Assembly (NCBI GenBank): GCA_020636195.1 | Contig: JACJYH010000006.1 | Coordinates: forward strand, 1 to 64,000 | Reading direction: 5' to 3' | Length of the DNA: 64,000 nucleotides | Source: Lewinellaceae bacterium | Lineage (GTDB): Bacteria; Bacteroidota; Bacteroidia; Chitinophagales; Saprospiraceae | Shown here: positions 51,818-60,319 of the stretch, piece by piece | Numbering within the stretch: the first letter of the stretch is position 1 | Layout: every line of letters starts with the position of its first letter | Program-made: the position numbers and the translations under genes | Notes under the pieces: generated by a model | What the model saw: only the letters and a program-made list of their open reading frames with translations | Told to the model about the DNA's origin: nothing | The model's database searches: none

Positions 51818-52237
51818 ATGTTACAGCCTAAAAGAACAAGATACAGAAAGCAGCACAAGATGAATCCCAAGGGTATTGCCCTCAAAGGTAGTACTATCTC
51901 TTTTGGTTCGTTCGCATTAAAGTCGATGGAAATAGGAAGAATTACCAATCGACAGCTTGAATCTGCCAGGATTGCCATGACAAGGTATATGAAAAGGGAA
52001 GGTAAAGTGTGGATAAGAATTTTCCCTGATAAGCCCATCACAAAGAAACCTCAAGAGGTTCGTATGGGTAAAGGAAAAGGTGCTCTGGATCATTGGGTAG
52101 CTGTGGTAAAACCAGGGAAAATCATGTTTGAATTAGATGGCGTTCCAAGAGAAATAGCAGTTGAAGCCTTAAGATTGGCTGCTCAAAAACTTCCGGTTAT
52201 GACCAAAACAGTAGTTAGATCTGATTATAGCGAATAA
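51818..52237 (+). CDS. rplP: 50S ribosomal protein L16
   Basis: 139 residues of uL16, next to the A-site tRNA acceptor arm. LQPKRTRYRKQHKMNPKGIA, then GRITNRQLESARIAMTRYMK and KGKGALDHWVAVVKPGKIMF are diagnostic. In E. coli the corresponding RMGKGK arginine is hydroxylated by RoxA; here the context reads RMGKGKGA. Preceded by an unusually long gap with a promoter-like box. Confidence 0.97.
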   Translation: MLQPKRTRYRKQHKMNPKGIALKGSTISFGSFALKSMEIGRITNRQLESARIAMTRYMKREGKVWIRIFPDKPITKKPQEVRMGKGKGALDHWVAVVKPGKIMFELDGVPREIAVEALRLAAQKLPVMTKTVVRSDYSE

Positions 52238-52248
52238 ATATAAAATTT

Positions 52249-52509
52249 ATGGCATCCAAGAGATATTTAGAACTTCAGAATTTAGATAGCGAAACGCTTA
52301 AAGCAGAAGTGGCGCAATCAAAAAAGGACATTCATCAGATGATGTTTGACCATGATTATAAAGGCTTAGAAAATCCCAATGAAATCAGAAGTGCAAAGAA
52401 AGAGGTAGCTCGATTGCTTACTGAACTTCGAAGCAGAGAAATGAAAGAAATGGATGCTAAAGCCCAAAGCAAAAGGAGTAAAATCAGATTTAGAAGAAAA
52501 AATAAATAG
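52249..52509 (+). CDS. rpmC: 50S ribosomal protein L29
   Basis: 86 residues of uL29, two helices beside the tunnel exit. The core is ASKRYLELQNLDSETLKAEV and IRSAKKEVARLLTELRSREM. It is about 20 residues longer than E. coli L29 because of a basic C-terminal extension (SKRSKIRFRRKNK). The gap to rplP is 11 bases and to rpsQ 6 bases. Confidence 0.93.
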   Translation: MASKRYLELQNLDSETLKAEVAQSKKDIHQMMFDHDYKGLENPNEIRSAKKEVARLLTELRSREMKEMDAKAQSKRSKIRFRRKNK

Positions 52510-52515
52510 TGTCAA

Positions 52516-52773
52516 ATGACAAGCTCAACATTAAATAAAGTAAGAGTAGGCGTGGTAGCTAGTGCCAAGATGGATAAGACCATCACTGTGCTGATCGAAA
52601 GAAAGATCAAACACCCTATTTACGGTAAGTTTGTTAAAAAATCAAAGAAATTTTTTGCACATGACGAGAAAAATGAATGTGCAGAAGGTGATACAGTAAA
52701 AATAACAGAGACAAGACCACTCAGTAAGAATAAAAGTTGGAGATTGGTTGAGATTGTTGAGAAGGCAAAATAA
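52516..52773 (+). CDS. rpsQ: 30S ribosomal protein S17
   Basis: 85 residues of uS17, an OB-fold protein that helps fold the 16S 5' domain. Recognised by VRVGVVASAKMDKTITVLIE, the RKIKHPIYGKFVKKSKKFFA segment and KITETRPLSKNKSWRLVEIV. The ATG at 52516 follows the L29 stop after 6 bases. Confidence 0.96.
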   Translation: MTSSTLNKVRVGVVASAKMDKTITVLIERKIKHPIYGKFVKKSKKFFAHDEKNECAEGDTVKITETRPLSKNKSWRLVEIVEKAK

Positions 52774-52799
52774 TAAACAAGCAGTAAAATTTAAATATC

Positions 52800-53165
52800 A
52801 TGATCCAGCAAGAGTCAAGATTAAAAGTAGCTGATAATACAGGCGCAAAAGAAGTCCTTTGTATTAGAGTTTTGGGTGGTACTCGCAGGAGATATGCTTC
52901 TGTAGGAGATACCATCGTGGTCGCTGTAAAATCTGCCACTCCTACCGGTATTAAAAAAGGTACCGTAACAAAAGCGGTTATCGTACGTACCGCAAAGGAA
53001 ATTAGGAGAAAAGACGGATCTTACATTAGATTTGATGACAATGCTGTAGTGCTTTTGAACAGTGCGGGAGAACCAAGAGGATCTAGGATCTTTGGCCCGG
53101 TTGCGAGGGAGTTGAGAGATCGTGATTTTATGAGAATTGTATCATTGGCACCTGAGGTGCTTTAA
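52800..53165 (+). CDS. rplN: 50S ribosomal protein L14
   Basis: 121 residues of uL14, at the subunit interface. IQQESRLKVADNTGAKEVLC starts it, RVLGGTRRRYASVGDTIVVA and FDDNAVVLLNSAGEPRGSRI form the core and ELRDRDFMRIVSLAPEVL is the usual end. Standard spc-operon position between S17 and L24. Confidence 0.97.
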   Translation: MIQQESRLKVADNTGAKEVLCIRVLGGTRRRYASVGDTIVVAVKSATPTGIKKGTVTKAVIVRTAKEIRRKDGSYIRFDDNAVVLLNSAGEPRGSRIFGPVARELRDRDFMRIVSLAPEVL

Positions 53166-53184
53166 TTTTAAACTTTTTTAAGTT

Positions 53185-53517
53185 ATGTCAAGCAAGAGAT
53201 TTGCTCCAAAATTGCACATTAAAAAGGGAGATAATGTAAAAGTTATTGCCGGAGCATCCAAAGGATCTACGGGAGAAGTGTTGCTTATCATTCCTGATAA
53301 AAATAGAGCCATCGTTTCGGGTGTAAATATAGTTAAAAAGCATGTCAAAGCTCAAAACGACAATCCGGGAGGTATCAATGAAATGGAAGCACCGATACAT
53401 ATTTCAAATCTTATGTTGGTAGAACCGAAAACGGGCGAACCTACTAGAATTGGTAGAAAGATAGTCGATGGTAAAAGTGTGCGTTATTCAAAAAAATCAG
53501 GTGAAATTATCAAGTGA
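53185..53517 (+). CDS. rplX: 50S ribosomal protein L24
   Basis: 110 residues of uL24, an assembly initiator near the tunnel exit. The KOW-type N-terminal part HIKKGDNVKVIAGASKGSTG and the VSGVNIVKKHVKAQNDNPGG loop are diagnostic. Its TGA overlaps the L5 start (TGATG at 53515-53519), so the two are coupled. Confidence 0.96.
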   Translation: MSSKRFAPKLHIKKGDNVKVIAGASKGSTGEVLLIIPDKNRAIVSGVNIVKKHVKAQNDNPGGINEMEAPIHISNLMLVEPKTGEPTRIGRKIVDGKSVRYSKKSGEIIK

Positions 53518-54074
53518 TGAGTTATATTCCACGATTAAAAGAAAAATATAAAAATGAAATTGTTGGTAAACTTTCCGATCAATTTCAATATAAAACAGTC
53601 ATGCAAGTTCCAAAACTTGTCAAAATTGTTGTGAATCAAGGTGTTGGCGCTGCTACTCAAGATAAAAAATTGGTGGACAATGCTGTAAATGAAATGACAA
53701 ACATCACAGGTCAAAAAGCAGTTCCAACCATAGCAACAAAATCAGTGTCCAACTTCAAGTTGAGAGAATTCATGCCCATCGGTGCAAAGGTGACTTTGCG
53801 CGATAGAAAAATGTATGAATTTTTAGATCGCTTGATCACTGTTGCGTTGCCACGTGTCCGAGATTTCAAAGGAATCAATGATAAAAGTTTCGATGGAAGA
53901 GGCAATTTTACCTTGGGTATCAAGGAACAAATTATCTTTCCGGAAATCGATATAGATAAAGTGAATAGAATATCTGGTATGGACATCACATTCGTCACCA
54001 CTGCAAATACAGATGCAGAAGCATTCGCACTTCTTAAAGAGTTAGGTTTACCATTTAAAAACCAAAAGAATTAA
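53517..54074 (+). CDS. rplE: 50S ribosomal protein L5
   Basis: 185 residues of uL5, binding 5S rRNA and contacting P-site tRNA. Typical segments are YIPRLKEKYKNEIVGKLSDQ, VPKLVKIVVNQGVGAATQDK and GRGNFTLGIKEQIIFPEIDI. The ATG at 53517 is used. A GTG one codon earlier lies inside the L24 gene and is unlikely. It ends 4 bases before rpsN. Confidence 0.97.
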   Translation: MSYIPRLKEKYKNEIVGKLSDQFQYKTVMQVPKLVKIVVNQGVGAATQDKKLVDNAVNEMTNITGQKAVPTIATKSVSNFKLREFMPIGAKVTLRDRKMYEFLDRLITVALPRVRDFKGINDKSFDGRGNFTLGIKEQIIFPEIDIDKVNRISGMDITFVTTANTDAEAFALLKELGLPFKNQKN

Positions 54075-54078
54075 TCTA

Positions 54079-54348
54079 ATGGCAAAGAAATCCATCATAG
54101 CAAGAGAGTTAAAAAGAGAACGTTTGGTCGCAAAATATGCGGACCTTCGTAAGAAATTGAAGGAAGAAGGAGATTATGAAGCCTTAGATAAACTACCAAA
54201 GAATAGCGCAAGAGTGCGCCTTCACAATAGGTGTAAACTTACAGGAAGACCTAAAGGGTACATGCGTAGATTTGGTATTAATAGAGTGACATTCAGGAAA
54301 ATGGCCAACGAAGGTTTGATTCCAGGTGTAACCAAAGCCAGTTGGTAA
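54079..54348 (+). CDS. rpsN: 30S ribosomal protein S14, zinc-free type
   Basis: 89 residues of uS14. Length and sequence match the longer zinc-independent form: AKKSIIARELKRERLVAKYA at the N-terminus, then LHNRCKLTGRPKGYMRRFGI. There is no CxxC pair, so no zinc ribbon. The end, KMANEGLIPGVTKASW, is canonical. It lies 4 bases after rplE. Confidence 0.96.
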   Translation: MAKKSIIARELKRERLVAKYADLRKKLKEEGDYEALDKLPKNSARVRLHNRCKLTGRPKGYMRRFGINRVTFRKMANEGLIPGVTKASW

Positions 54349-54377
54349 TTTTTTGAATATTTTAGTCTGAAAACATC

Positions 54378-54782
54378 ATGATAGTAACAGATCCAATAGC
54401 AGATTATCTTACGAGAATAAGAAATGCACAGCAAGCCGGACATAAAGTGGTTGAGATACCTTCTTCAAAAATTAAGAAGGCCATCACTGAAATTCTTTAT
54501 GACCAAGGTTATATTTTGAAGTATAAATTTGATGATGAGGCTGGTAAGCAGGGCATTATAAGCATTGCTTTAAAGTATGAACCAACCACGAAGAGACCAG
54601 TAATCCGAGAATTGGGACGAATTTCTAGACCAGGTTTGCGTCAGTATGCGTCTCACAAGGATTTGCCAAAGGTTATCAACGGATTGGGAATAGCAGTAGT
54701 TTCTACTTCAAAAGGTGTCATGACAGATAAGCAAGCAAGAAAGGAAAATTTAGGTGGCGAAGTGATTTGCTACGTTTATTAA
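54378..54782 (+). CDS. rpsH: 30S ribosomal protein S8
   Basis: 134 residues of uS8, a central-domain organiser that represses the spc operon in E. coli. Recognised by VTDPIADYLTRIRNAQQAGH and IRELGRISRPGLRQYASHKD, ending in the typical GIAVVSTSKGVMTDKQARKE and GGEVICYVY. I did not detect an S8-like hairpin mimic near rplE, but a fold prediction would be needed. Confidence 0.97.
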   Translation: MIVTDPIADYLTRIRNAQQAGHKVVEIPSSKIKKAITEILYDQGYILKYKFDDEAGKQGIISIALKYEPTTKRPVIRELGRISRPGLRQYASHKDLPKVINGLGIAVVSTSKGVMTDKQARKENLGGEVICYVY

Positions 54783-54802
54783 TTTTAAAACCATAACGCA
54801 TT

Positions 54803-55360
54803 ATGTCACGTATAGGGAAAGCTTTAATTTCAGTACCAAGTGGTGTTAACATAGACATCTCAAAGGGAAATCTTGTCACTGTAAAGGGTGCAAAAGGCAC
54901 ACTTTCTGAGCAAGTCAATCCTGATCTTAAAGTCAAAATTGAAGATGGAACGCTTACAGTAGAGCGGCCAACGGATCAAAAAAGACATAGAGAAGCACAT
55001 GGCCTTTATAGAGCATTGATCAATAATATGGTGGTCGGCGTATCTGAAGGGTTTAAGAAGGAGTTAGAACTTGTGGGTGTCGGTTACAGGGTTTCCAATA
55101 CCGGCAATCTACTTGAATTGATGCTTGGTTATTCCCACCCAATCCATTTTTTATTGCCTGAAGAAATAGTATTAAGCACTAAAATGGAGAAAGGTGAAAA
55201 TCCAAAGATTTTGTTGGAGAGCTATGACAAGCAATTATTAGGTCAGGTTGCAGCAAAAATCAAAACTTATAGAAAATCTGAACCGTACAAAGGTAAAGGT
55301 ATCAAGTTTGTCAACGAAGAAATTAGAAGAAAGGCCGGAAAAACAGCCGGTAAAAAATAA
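54803..55360 (+). CDS. rplF: 50S ribosomal protein L6
   Basis: 185 residues of uL6, close to the GTPase-factor binding site. The N-terminus SRIGKALISVPSGVNIDISK and the second-domain motif ELELVGVGYRVSNTGNLLEL are standard. The C-terminus has YRKSEPYKGKGIKFVNEEIR, the family signature, and a lysine-rich end. Confidence 0.97.
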   Translation: MSRIGKALISVPSGVNIDISKGNLVTVKGAKGTLSEQVNPDLKVKIEDGTLTVERPTDQKRHREAHGLYRALINNMVVGVSEGFKKELELVGVGYRVSNTGNLLELMLGYSHPIHFLLPEEIVLSTKMEKGENPKILLESYDKQLLGQVAAKIKTYRKSEPYKGKGIKFVNEEIRRKAGKTAGKK

Positions 55361-55366
55361 AAGTAT

Positions 55367-55711
55367 ATGGATACTAAAGCATATAATAGAAAGAGAATCA
55401 AATTCCGTATTCGTAAGAAGATTAGCGGAACACCGAATAAACCACGTTTGTCTGTTTATAGAAGCAATAAGGAGATTTATTGCCAATTAATTGATGACAT
55501 AAATGGCGTAACATTGGCCTATGCTTCATCAAAAGGTAATAATGAAACAGGACAAAAATCAAACCAAGCTTCCAATGTAGGAAAAGCCATTGCTGAGAAA
55601 GCGAAGTCTTTGAACATTGAACATGTAGTGTTTGATAGAGGTGGATATCTATATCACGGCAGAGTGAAGTCTTTGGCAGATGGTGCTAGAGAAGGTGGTT
55701 TAATTTTTTAA
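55367..55711 (+). CDS. rplR: 50S ribosomal protein L18
   Basis: 114 residues of uL18, which carries 5S rRNA into the large subunit with L5. IRKKISGTPNKPRLSVYRSN, then YCQLIDDINGVTLAYASSKG and the C-terminal GYLYHGRVKSLADGAREGGL are diagnostic. Six bases separate it from rplF. Confidence 0.96.
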   Translation: MDTKAYNRKRIKFRIRKKISGTPNKPRLSVYRSNKEIYCQLIDDINGVTLAYASSKGNNETGQKSNQASNVGKAIAEKAKSLNIEHVVFDRGGYLYHGRVKSLADGAREGGLIF

Positions 55712-55728
55712 TTTTAGTATAAGAAAAT

Positions 55729-56241
55729 ATGGCAGCTCCGGTAAAAGTAAGTCAAACGGAATCAGAATTTAAGGAAAAGTTGGTGAACATCTCTCGTGTG
55801 GCGAAAGTTACAAAAGGGGGTAGAACTTTTAGCTTTTCTGCCTTAGTAGTTATTGGCGACGGAAAAGGAACAGTTGGTCATGGAATGGGTAAAGCATTGG
55901 ATGTTTCTGAATCCATTCAAAAAGCCGTTCAAGACGCTAAGAAAAATTTGATTCAAGTACCGTTACATCATACAACCATTCCTCATTTACAGAAAGGAAA
56001 ATATGGTGCAGGAAAAGTATTACTTAAGCCTGCAGCTGATGGTACAGGTGTAATAGCAGGTGGTGCGATGAGAGCTGTTTTGGAAATGGCCGGAATCCAT
56101 AATGTATTGGCTAAATCACAAGGATCTTCCAATCCGCATAACGTGGTGAAAGCAACATTTGATGCACTATCTAAAATGAGAATTGCACCAGTTATTGCGA
56201 AGCATCGCGGAATAGAATTATCAAAAGTTTTTGAAGGTTAA
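55729..56241 (+). CDS. rpsE: 30S ribosomal protein S5
   Basis: 170 residues of uS5, important for decoding accuracy and mRNA unwinding. The double-stranded RNA-binding-like domain shows KLVNISRVAKVTKGGRTFSF and VVIGDGKGTVGHGMGKALDV, and the C-terminal half has GVIAGGAMRAVLEMAGIHNV and KSQGSSNPHNVVKATFDAL. Normal length. Confidence 0.97.
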   Translation: MAAPVKVSQTESEFKEKLVNISRVAKVTKGGRTFSFSALVVIGDGKGTVGHGMGKALDVSESIQKAVQDAKKNLIQVPLHHTTIPHLQKGKYGAGKVLLKPAADGTGVIAGGAMRAVLEMAGIHNVLAKSQGSSNPHNVVKATFDALSKMRIAPVIAKHRGIELSKVFEG

Positions 56242-56261
56242 TCCCTTAAAAGTTATCGATT

Positions 56262-56441
56262 ATGGCAAATATAAAAATAACACAGGTAAAGTCAACAATA
56301 GACAGATCGAAGAGACAAAAGGCCACTATAAAGGCTTTGGGTATCACTAAGTTGAATGGAAGTGTAGTAAAAGAAGCAAATCCACAAATATTAGGAATGG
56401 TGGCTAAAGTAGCTCATTTGGTGAAAACCGAAGATTGCTAA
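56262..56441 (+). CDS. rpmD: 50S ribosomal protein L30
   Basis: A short 59-residue gene in the gap between rpsE and rplO: ATG at 56262, TAA at 56439-56441. The protein reads ANIKITQVKSTIDRSKRQKA, then TIKALGITKLNGSVVKEANP and GMVAKVAHLVKTEDC, the full uL30 family pattern. It sits 20 bases after rpsE and 31 bases before rplO, the expected spc-operon place. Confidence 0.95.
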   Translation: MANIKITQVKSTIDRSKRQKATIKALGITKLNGSVVKEANPQILGMVAKVAHLVKTEDC

Positions 56442-56472
56442 TAGCTTTAACATAAAAAATATATTAAGAAAC

Positions 56473-56928
56473 ATGAAGTTACATAGTCTTACACCAGCAA
56501 AAGGTTCGGTAAAATCTCAAAAAGAAAGATTAGGTAGGGGAGAAGGTTCAGGCTCAGGAGGAACAGCCTCTAAAGGACACAAAGGTGCGAAGGCCCGTAC
56601 GGGTTATAAGAGCAAGAGAGCTTTTGAAGGTGGTCAAATGCCTATCCAGATGAGACTTCCTAAACGTGGGTTTAAAAACATCAATAGGGTTGAATACACT
56701 GCTATCAACGTTTCTAGACTTCAAGAGATACATGATAACTTCGGTCTTACTGAAATAAATAAAGTATCCCTCTATAATGAAGGTATCATCAATAGAGGCG
56801 AAAAAGTTAAAATTTTGGGCAATGGTGAGCTCACTACTGCTTTGAAAGTACACGCAGATGCTTATTCTGCAAGTGCGAAAGCAAAAATTGAGGCTGCTGG
56901 AGGTCAAATCGCTGAAAACAATATGTAA
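56473..56928 (+). CDS. rplO: 50S ribosomal protein L15
   Basis: 151 residues of uL15, a late assembly protein. The Gly-rich N-terminal extension is seen in RLGRGEGSGSGGTASKGHKG, followed by FEGGQMPIQMRLPKRGFKNI. The C-terminal globular part ends in KAKIEAAGGQIAENNM. Two bases separate it from secY. Confidence 0.96.
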   Translation: MKLHSLTPAKGSVKSQKERLGRGEGSGSGGTASKGHKGAKARTGYKSKRAFEGGQMPIQMRLPKRGFKNINRVEYTAINVSRLQEIHDNFGLTEINKVSLYNEGIINRGEKVKILGNGELTTALKVHADAYSASAKAKIEAAGGQIAENNM

Positions 56929-56930
56929 TA

Positions 56931-58298
56931 ATGAAGAAGTTTGTAGAGACCTTAAAGAATATTTGGAGTATCAAAGAACTGAGAGATAAAATTCTCTTTA
57001 CTTTGATGATTATAGCCATATTTAGATTAGGTTCATTTATAGTTATTCCGGGAGTCAATCCTGAAGTGCTCGCTTCTGCAGCTAAGGGAAGAAGCGGTAA
57101 TGACCTTTTGCAACTTATCAATACATTTACGGGTGGTGCCTTTAATCAGGGATCAATATTGGCGTTAGGAATCATGCCTTATATCACGGCATCCATCATT
57201 GTTCAATTGTTAGGCTTTGCGGTACCATACTTCCAAAGATTACAACAAAAGGAAGGGGAATCAGGAAGAAAAAGAATCAACCAAATCACTAGATTTTTGA
57301 CATTATTGATCACCTTGGTACAAGGTAGTGCATATTTATTGTTATTAAAGTCCACACCAAACGCCATCGATAGCCAATTAAATCCTTCAGTTTTTTGGGT
57401 GAGTGGTATGATCATTTTGGCGACAGGAACCATATTTAGTATGTGGCTGGGTGAGAAAATCACAGATCGCGGGATAGGAAATGGTATTTCATTATTGATC
57501 ATGGTAGGTATTATAGCGCGACTCCCATCATCGTTTGTGTCAGAATTTCTTACACAAGCTTCCAATAACAGGTGGATACCTCTAATTTTAGAATTCGTTT
57601 TCTTTGGATTAATCGTTATAGGAACAATTTTGGTTTTGCAAGGTATCAGAAAAATTCCTATTCAATCAGCTAAAAGGATGGTTGGTAGAAGTGCAATATC
57701 TACAGCGCCTTCAGTGAATGATTTTATTAATTTGAAACTAAGTGCTGCCGGAGTGATGCCGATTATCTTTGCTCAGGCTATCATGTTTTTGCCATTGCAA
57801 GCAGCACAGTACTTTACAGGAAAGGCAGGTGTACAATCTGACGTTTTACTTAGTTTAAACAATTGGAAGTCATTGCCTTACAATATTTTGTTTTTTATCC
57901 TTATCATTATATTTACGTATGTATATACAGCGTTGATTGTGAATCCACAACAGTATGCTGAATATCTAAAGCGTATGAACTCATTTATTCCTGGTGTAAA
58001 ACCTGGTCAAGAAACACAAGATTATATTGATACATTGACAACTAGAGTTACTTTGCCGGGCTCAATATTTATAGGAATTATCGCAATTTTACCTGCTATA
58101 GTCTCATTTGTAGGAGTGAACGATGCTTTTGCCTTGTTTTTTGGTGGAACGTCATTGCTGATTTTAGTAGGTGTTGTGCTTGATACATTGCAGCAAGTTG
58201 AGAGTTATTTGTTGATGCGCAAGTATGATGGTTTAGTAAAATCAGGTAGAATTCAAGGCAGAGCCACTCAAGGTATCACCATAGGTGCCGGAATGTAA
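56931..58298 (+). CDS. secY: protein translocase subunit SecY
   Basis: The channel-forming subunit of the SecYEG translocon, 455 residues with ten hydrophobic segments. The first reads ILFTLMIIAIFRLGSFIVIP, and the family signatures GIMPYITASIIVQLLGFAVP and GIGNGISLLIMVGIIARLPS are present. The cytoplasmic loop MNSFIPGVKPGQETQDYIDT, between TM8 and TM9, binds SecA and ribosomes. It exports the many signal-peptide proteins of this window. Position after rplO is conserved, and adk is absent before map, as usual in Bacteroidota. Confidence 0.98.
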   Translation: MKKFVETLKNIWSIKELRDKILFTLMIIAIFRLGSFIVIPGVNPEVLASAAKGRSGNDLLQLINTFTGGAFNQGSILALGIMPYITASIIVQLLGFAVPYFQRLQQKEGESGRKRINQITRFLTLLITLVQGSAYLLLLKSTPNAIDSQLNPSVFWVSGMIILATGTIFSMWLGEKITDRGIGNGISLLIMVGIIARLPSSFVSEFLTQASNNRWIPLILEFVFFGLIVIGTILVLQGIRKIPIQSAKRMVGRSAISTAPSVNDFINLKLSAAGVMPIIFAQAIMFLPLQAAQYFTGKAGVQSDVLLSLNNWKSLPYNILFFILIIIFTYVYTALIVNPQQYAEYLKRMNSFIPGVKPGQETQDYIDTLTTRVTLPGSIFIGIIAILPAIVSFVGVNDAFALFFGGTSLLILVGVVLDTLQQVESYLLMRKYDGLVKSGRIQGRATQGITIGAGM

Positions 58299-58316
58299 AA
58301 AAAGCCAAAAAGGCTG

Positions 58317-59126
58317 ATGATATTTTACAAGACAAATGAGGAAATAGAGCTCATGCGGCAAAGTAATATGCTAGTGAGCCGTACTTTAGCCCATGTAGGG
58401 GAACTTTTAAAAGTAGGAGTTAGCCCGAAAAACATTGACAAGTCAGCAGAGCAGTTTATTAGGGATCATGGCGGAATTCCGGGATTTAAAGGATATCGAG
58501 GTTTTCCAAGTACATTATGCATGTCCACAAATGATAGAGTAGTTCATGGTATTCCGGATGATAGACCATATCAAGATGGTGATATTGTTTCGGTAGATTG
58601 TGGTGTCATACTCAATGAATTTTATGGTGATGCTGCATATACCTTCTCTTTTAAAGGTGTTGCAAAAGAAACCATGACACTTCTGAAAATCACAAAGGAA
58701 TCTCTTCAAAAAGGGATAGATAATGCGATAGTCGGGAATAGAATTGGTGATATCAGCAACGCCATTCAGCAATATTGTGAGAAAGAGCATGGATTTGGCA
58801 TCGTCCGGGAGTTGGTAGGTCATGGTGTTGGACGCAGTTTGCATGAAGAACCTGAAGTACCGAATTTCGGATTGAGAGGAAGAGGTGTTATGCTTAAGGA
58901 GGGAATGGTTCTGGCAATAGAGCCCATGGTAAATCTCGGAAATAAAGCAGTAAAACAGCTCAAAGACGGATGGACCATTGTGACAAGAGACAGCAAGCCT
59001 TCTGCTCATTTTGAGCATAGTGTTGCAATAAAATCAGAGGGTCCTGATATTTTGTCAAATCATGAAATCATTGAGGATAGTATAAAAAAAAATGAGGATT
59101 TAGTGATAATTTCCAATATTTTTTAG
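58317..59126 (+). CDS. map: methionine aminopeptidase, type I
   Basis: 269 residues. Removes the initiator Met from new proteins in the cytoplasm. The two-metal site is recognisable: the aspartates of VSVDCGVILNEFYGDAAYTF, the His of VGHGVGRSLHEEPEVPNFG, and the glutamates of AIEPMVNLG and AHFEHSVAI. The gene begins 18 bases after secY and precedes infA by 23 bases. An ATATTTGCG sequence before infA resembles a weak promoter box, but it is not a full match. Confidence 0.97.
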   Translation: MIFYKTNEEIELMRQSNMLVSRTLAHVGELLKVGVSPKNIDKSAEQFIRDHGGIPGFKGYRGFPSTLCMSTNDRVVHGIPDDRPYQDGDIVSVDCGVILNEFYGDAAYTFSFKGVAKETMTLLKITKESLQKGIDNAIVGNRIGDISNAIQQYCEKEHGFGIVRELVGHGVGRSLHEEPEVPNFGLRGRGVMLKEGMVLAIEPMVNLGNKAVKQLKDGWTIVTRDSKPSAHFEHSVAIKSEGPDILSNHEIIEDSIKKNEDLVIISNIF

Positions 59127-59149
59127 ATATTTGCGCTCCAATTTTAAAA

Positions 59150-59368
59150 ATGGCAAAAGAAGATCTTATTAAACTGGATGGAATCATTGAAGAGGCGCTT
59201 TCAAATGCCATGTTTCGTGTGCGATTGGAGAGTGGTCACCTTATCACAGCGACGATATCCGGAAAAATGCGTATGAATTATATACGTATATTACCAGGTG
59301 ACAAAGTAGCCGTTGAAATGTCACCATATGATTTGTCAAGAGGTCGAATTAATTATCGATATAAGTAG
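59150..59368 (+). CDS. infA: translation initiation factor IF-1
   Basis: 72 residues, one S1-like OB fold, blocking the A site during initiation. AKEDLIKLDGIIEEALSNAM and the core FRVRLESGHLITATISGKMR are typical, and VEMSPYDLSRGRINYRYK ends it. Standard length. It sits between map and rpmJ. Confidence 0.97.
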   Translation: MAKEDLIKLDGIIEEALSNAMFRVRLESGHLITATISGKMRMNYIRILPGDKVAVEMSPYDLSRGRINYRYK

Positions 59369-59383
59369 CGAAATAATATAAAA

Positions 59384-59500
59384 ATGAAAGTTCAAGCATC
59401 TATAAAAAAGCGGTCTGCAGATTGCAAGATCGTTAGAAGAAATGGGAAACTTTATATTATCAATAAGAAGAATCCCAAATTTAAACAAAGACAAGGTTAA
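59384..59500 (+). CDS. rpmJ: 50S ribosomal protein L36, zinc-free type
   Basis: A 38-residue gene from the ATG at 59384 to the TAA at 59498-59500, with the sequence KVQASIKKRSADCKIVRRNG followed by KLYIINKKNPKFKQRQG. Of the usual C-C-C-H zinc ligands only one Cys is left (SADC; the third position is Asn and the His is Phe). This is therefore the zinc-independent bL36 form normal in Bacteroidota. It precedes rpsM by 11 bases. Confidence 0.95.
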   Translation: MKVQASIKKRSADCKIVRRNGKLYIINKKNPKFKQRQG

Positions 59501-59511
59501 TATATTTAGTT

Positions 59512-59889
59512 ATGGCACGTATTGCTGGTGTAGATTTACCGAGAAATAAAAGAGGTGTGATTGGTTTGACCTATATATATGGGATTGGACCATCATTAGC
59601 ATCAAGGATTTTGGAAGCTGCAGGAATTTCTGAGGACACAAAAGTTCAAGACTGGACTGATGATAACGTCAAATTCATTTCTAAGTTTATTCAAGATGAA
59701 TATAGAGTAGAAGGTGAATTGCGTAGTGAGGTTCAACTCAGTATCAAACGATTGATGGATATCGCTTGTTATAGAGGTTTGAGACACCGTAAAGGTCTTC
59801 CTGTAAGAGGGCAAAGTACTAAGAATAATGCCCGTACACGTAAAGGCAAAAAGAAAACCGTAGCAAATAAAAAGAAAGTAACTAAATAA
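59512..59889 (+). CDS. rpsM: 30S ribosomal protein S13
   Basis: 125 residues of uS13, making inter-subunit bridges and contacting P-site tRNA. The N-terminus ARIAGVDLPRNKRGVIGLTY and helix-turn segments GIGPSLASRILEAAGISEDT are canonical. CYRGLRHRKGLPVRGQSTKN is the conserved tRNA-contact region. The tail is lysine-rich. It starts the alpha-operon part. Confidence 0.97.
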   Translation: MARIAGVDLPRNKRGVIGLTYIYGIGPSLASRILEAAGISEDTKVQDWTDDNVKFISKFIQDEYRVEGELRSEVQLSIKRLMDIACYRGLRHRKGLPVRGQSTKNNARTRKGKKKTVANKKKVTK

Positions 59890-59910
59890 TACCAATAATT
59901 AGCATCAGTT

Positions 59911-60300
59911 ATGGCCAAAGGTAAAAAAGTAAGCAAAAAGCGGGTAGTAAAAGTTGAATCGGATGGATTGGCATTTATTCATGCTTCTTTTAATAATATC
60001 ATAGTTTCATTGACCAATAAAACAGGACAAGTGATCTCATGGGGATCTGCAGGAAAGTCTGGTTTCAGAGGGTCAAAAAAGAATACACCATATGCTGCGC
60101 AAATGGCAGCTACCAGTGCAGCGGAAGTAGCGCATGACGCTGGTTTGCGTTCAGTGGAGGTTTTTGTAAAAGGGCCTGGTGCCGGTAGAGAATCAGCTAT
60201 CAGAGCAATCGATTCAGCCGGAATTAAAGTTACTAAAATTAAGGATATGACTCCCGTTCCGCACAATGGTTGTCGTCCACCCAAAAAGCGAAGAGTCTAA
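59911..60300 (+). CDS. rpsK: 30S ribosomal protein S11
   Basis: 129 residues of uS11, in the 30S platform. Recognised by ASFNNIIVSLTNKTGQVISW and SAGKSGFRGSKKNTPYAAQM, then KGPGAGRESAIRAIDSAGIK and the basic end PVPHNGCRPPKKRRV. The Asn/Gly context HNGC is the site where isoaspartate forms in the E. coli protein. Standard length. Confidence 0.97.
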   Translation: MAKGKKVSKKRVVKVESDGLAFIHASFNNIIVSLTNKTGQVISWGSAGKSGFRGSKKNTPYAAQMAATSAAEVAHDAGLRSVEVFVKGPGAGRESAIRAIDSAGIKVTKIKDMTPVPHNGCRPPKKRRV

Positions 60301-60319
60301 TCTTAAATAGAAGTTTGAA

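Noticed and set aside
59120..59140. Promoter before infA (ATATTTGCG)
   Set aside because: The TA and TTTG lie without the two-base spacing of the consensus, so I did not list it as a feature.
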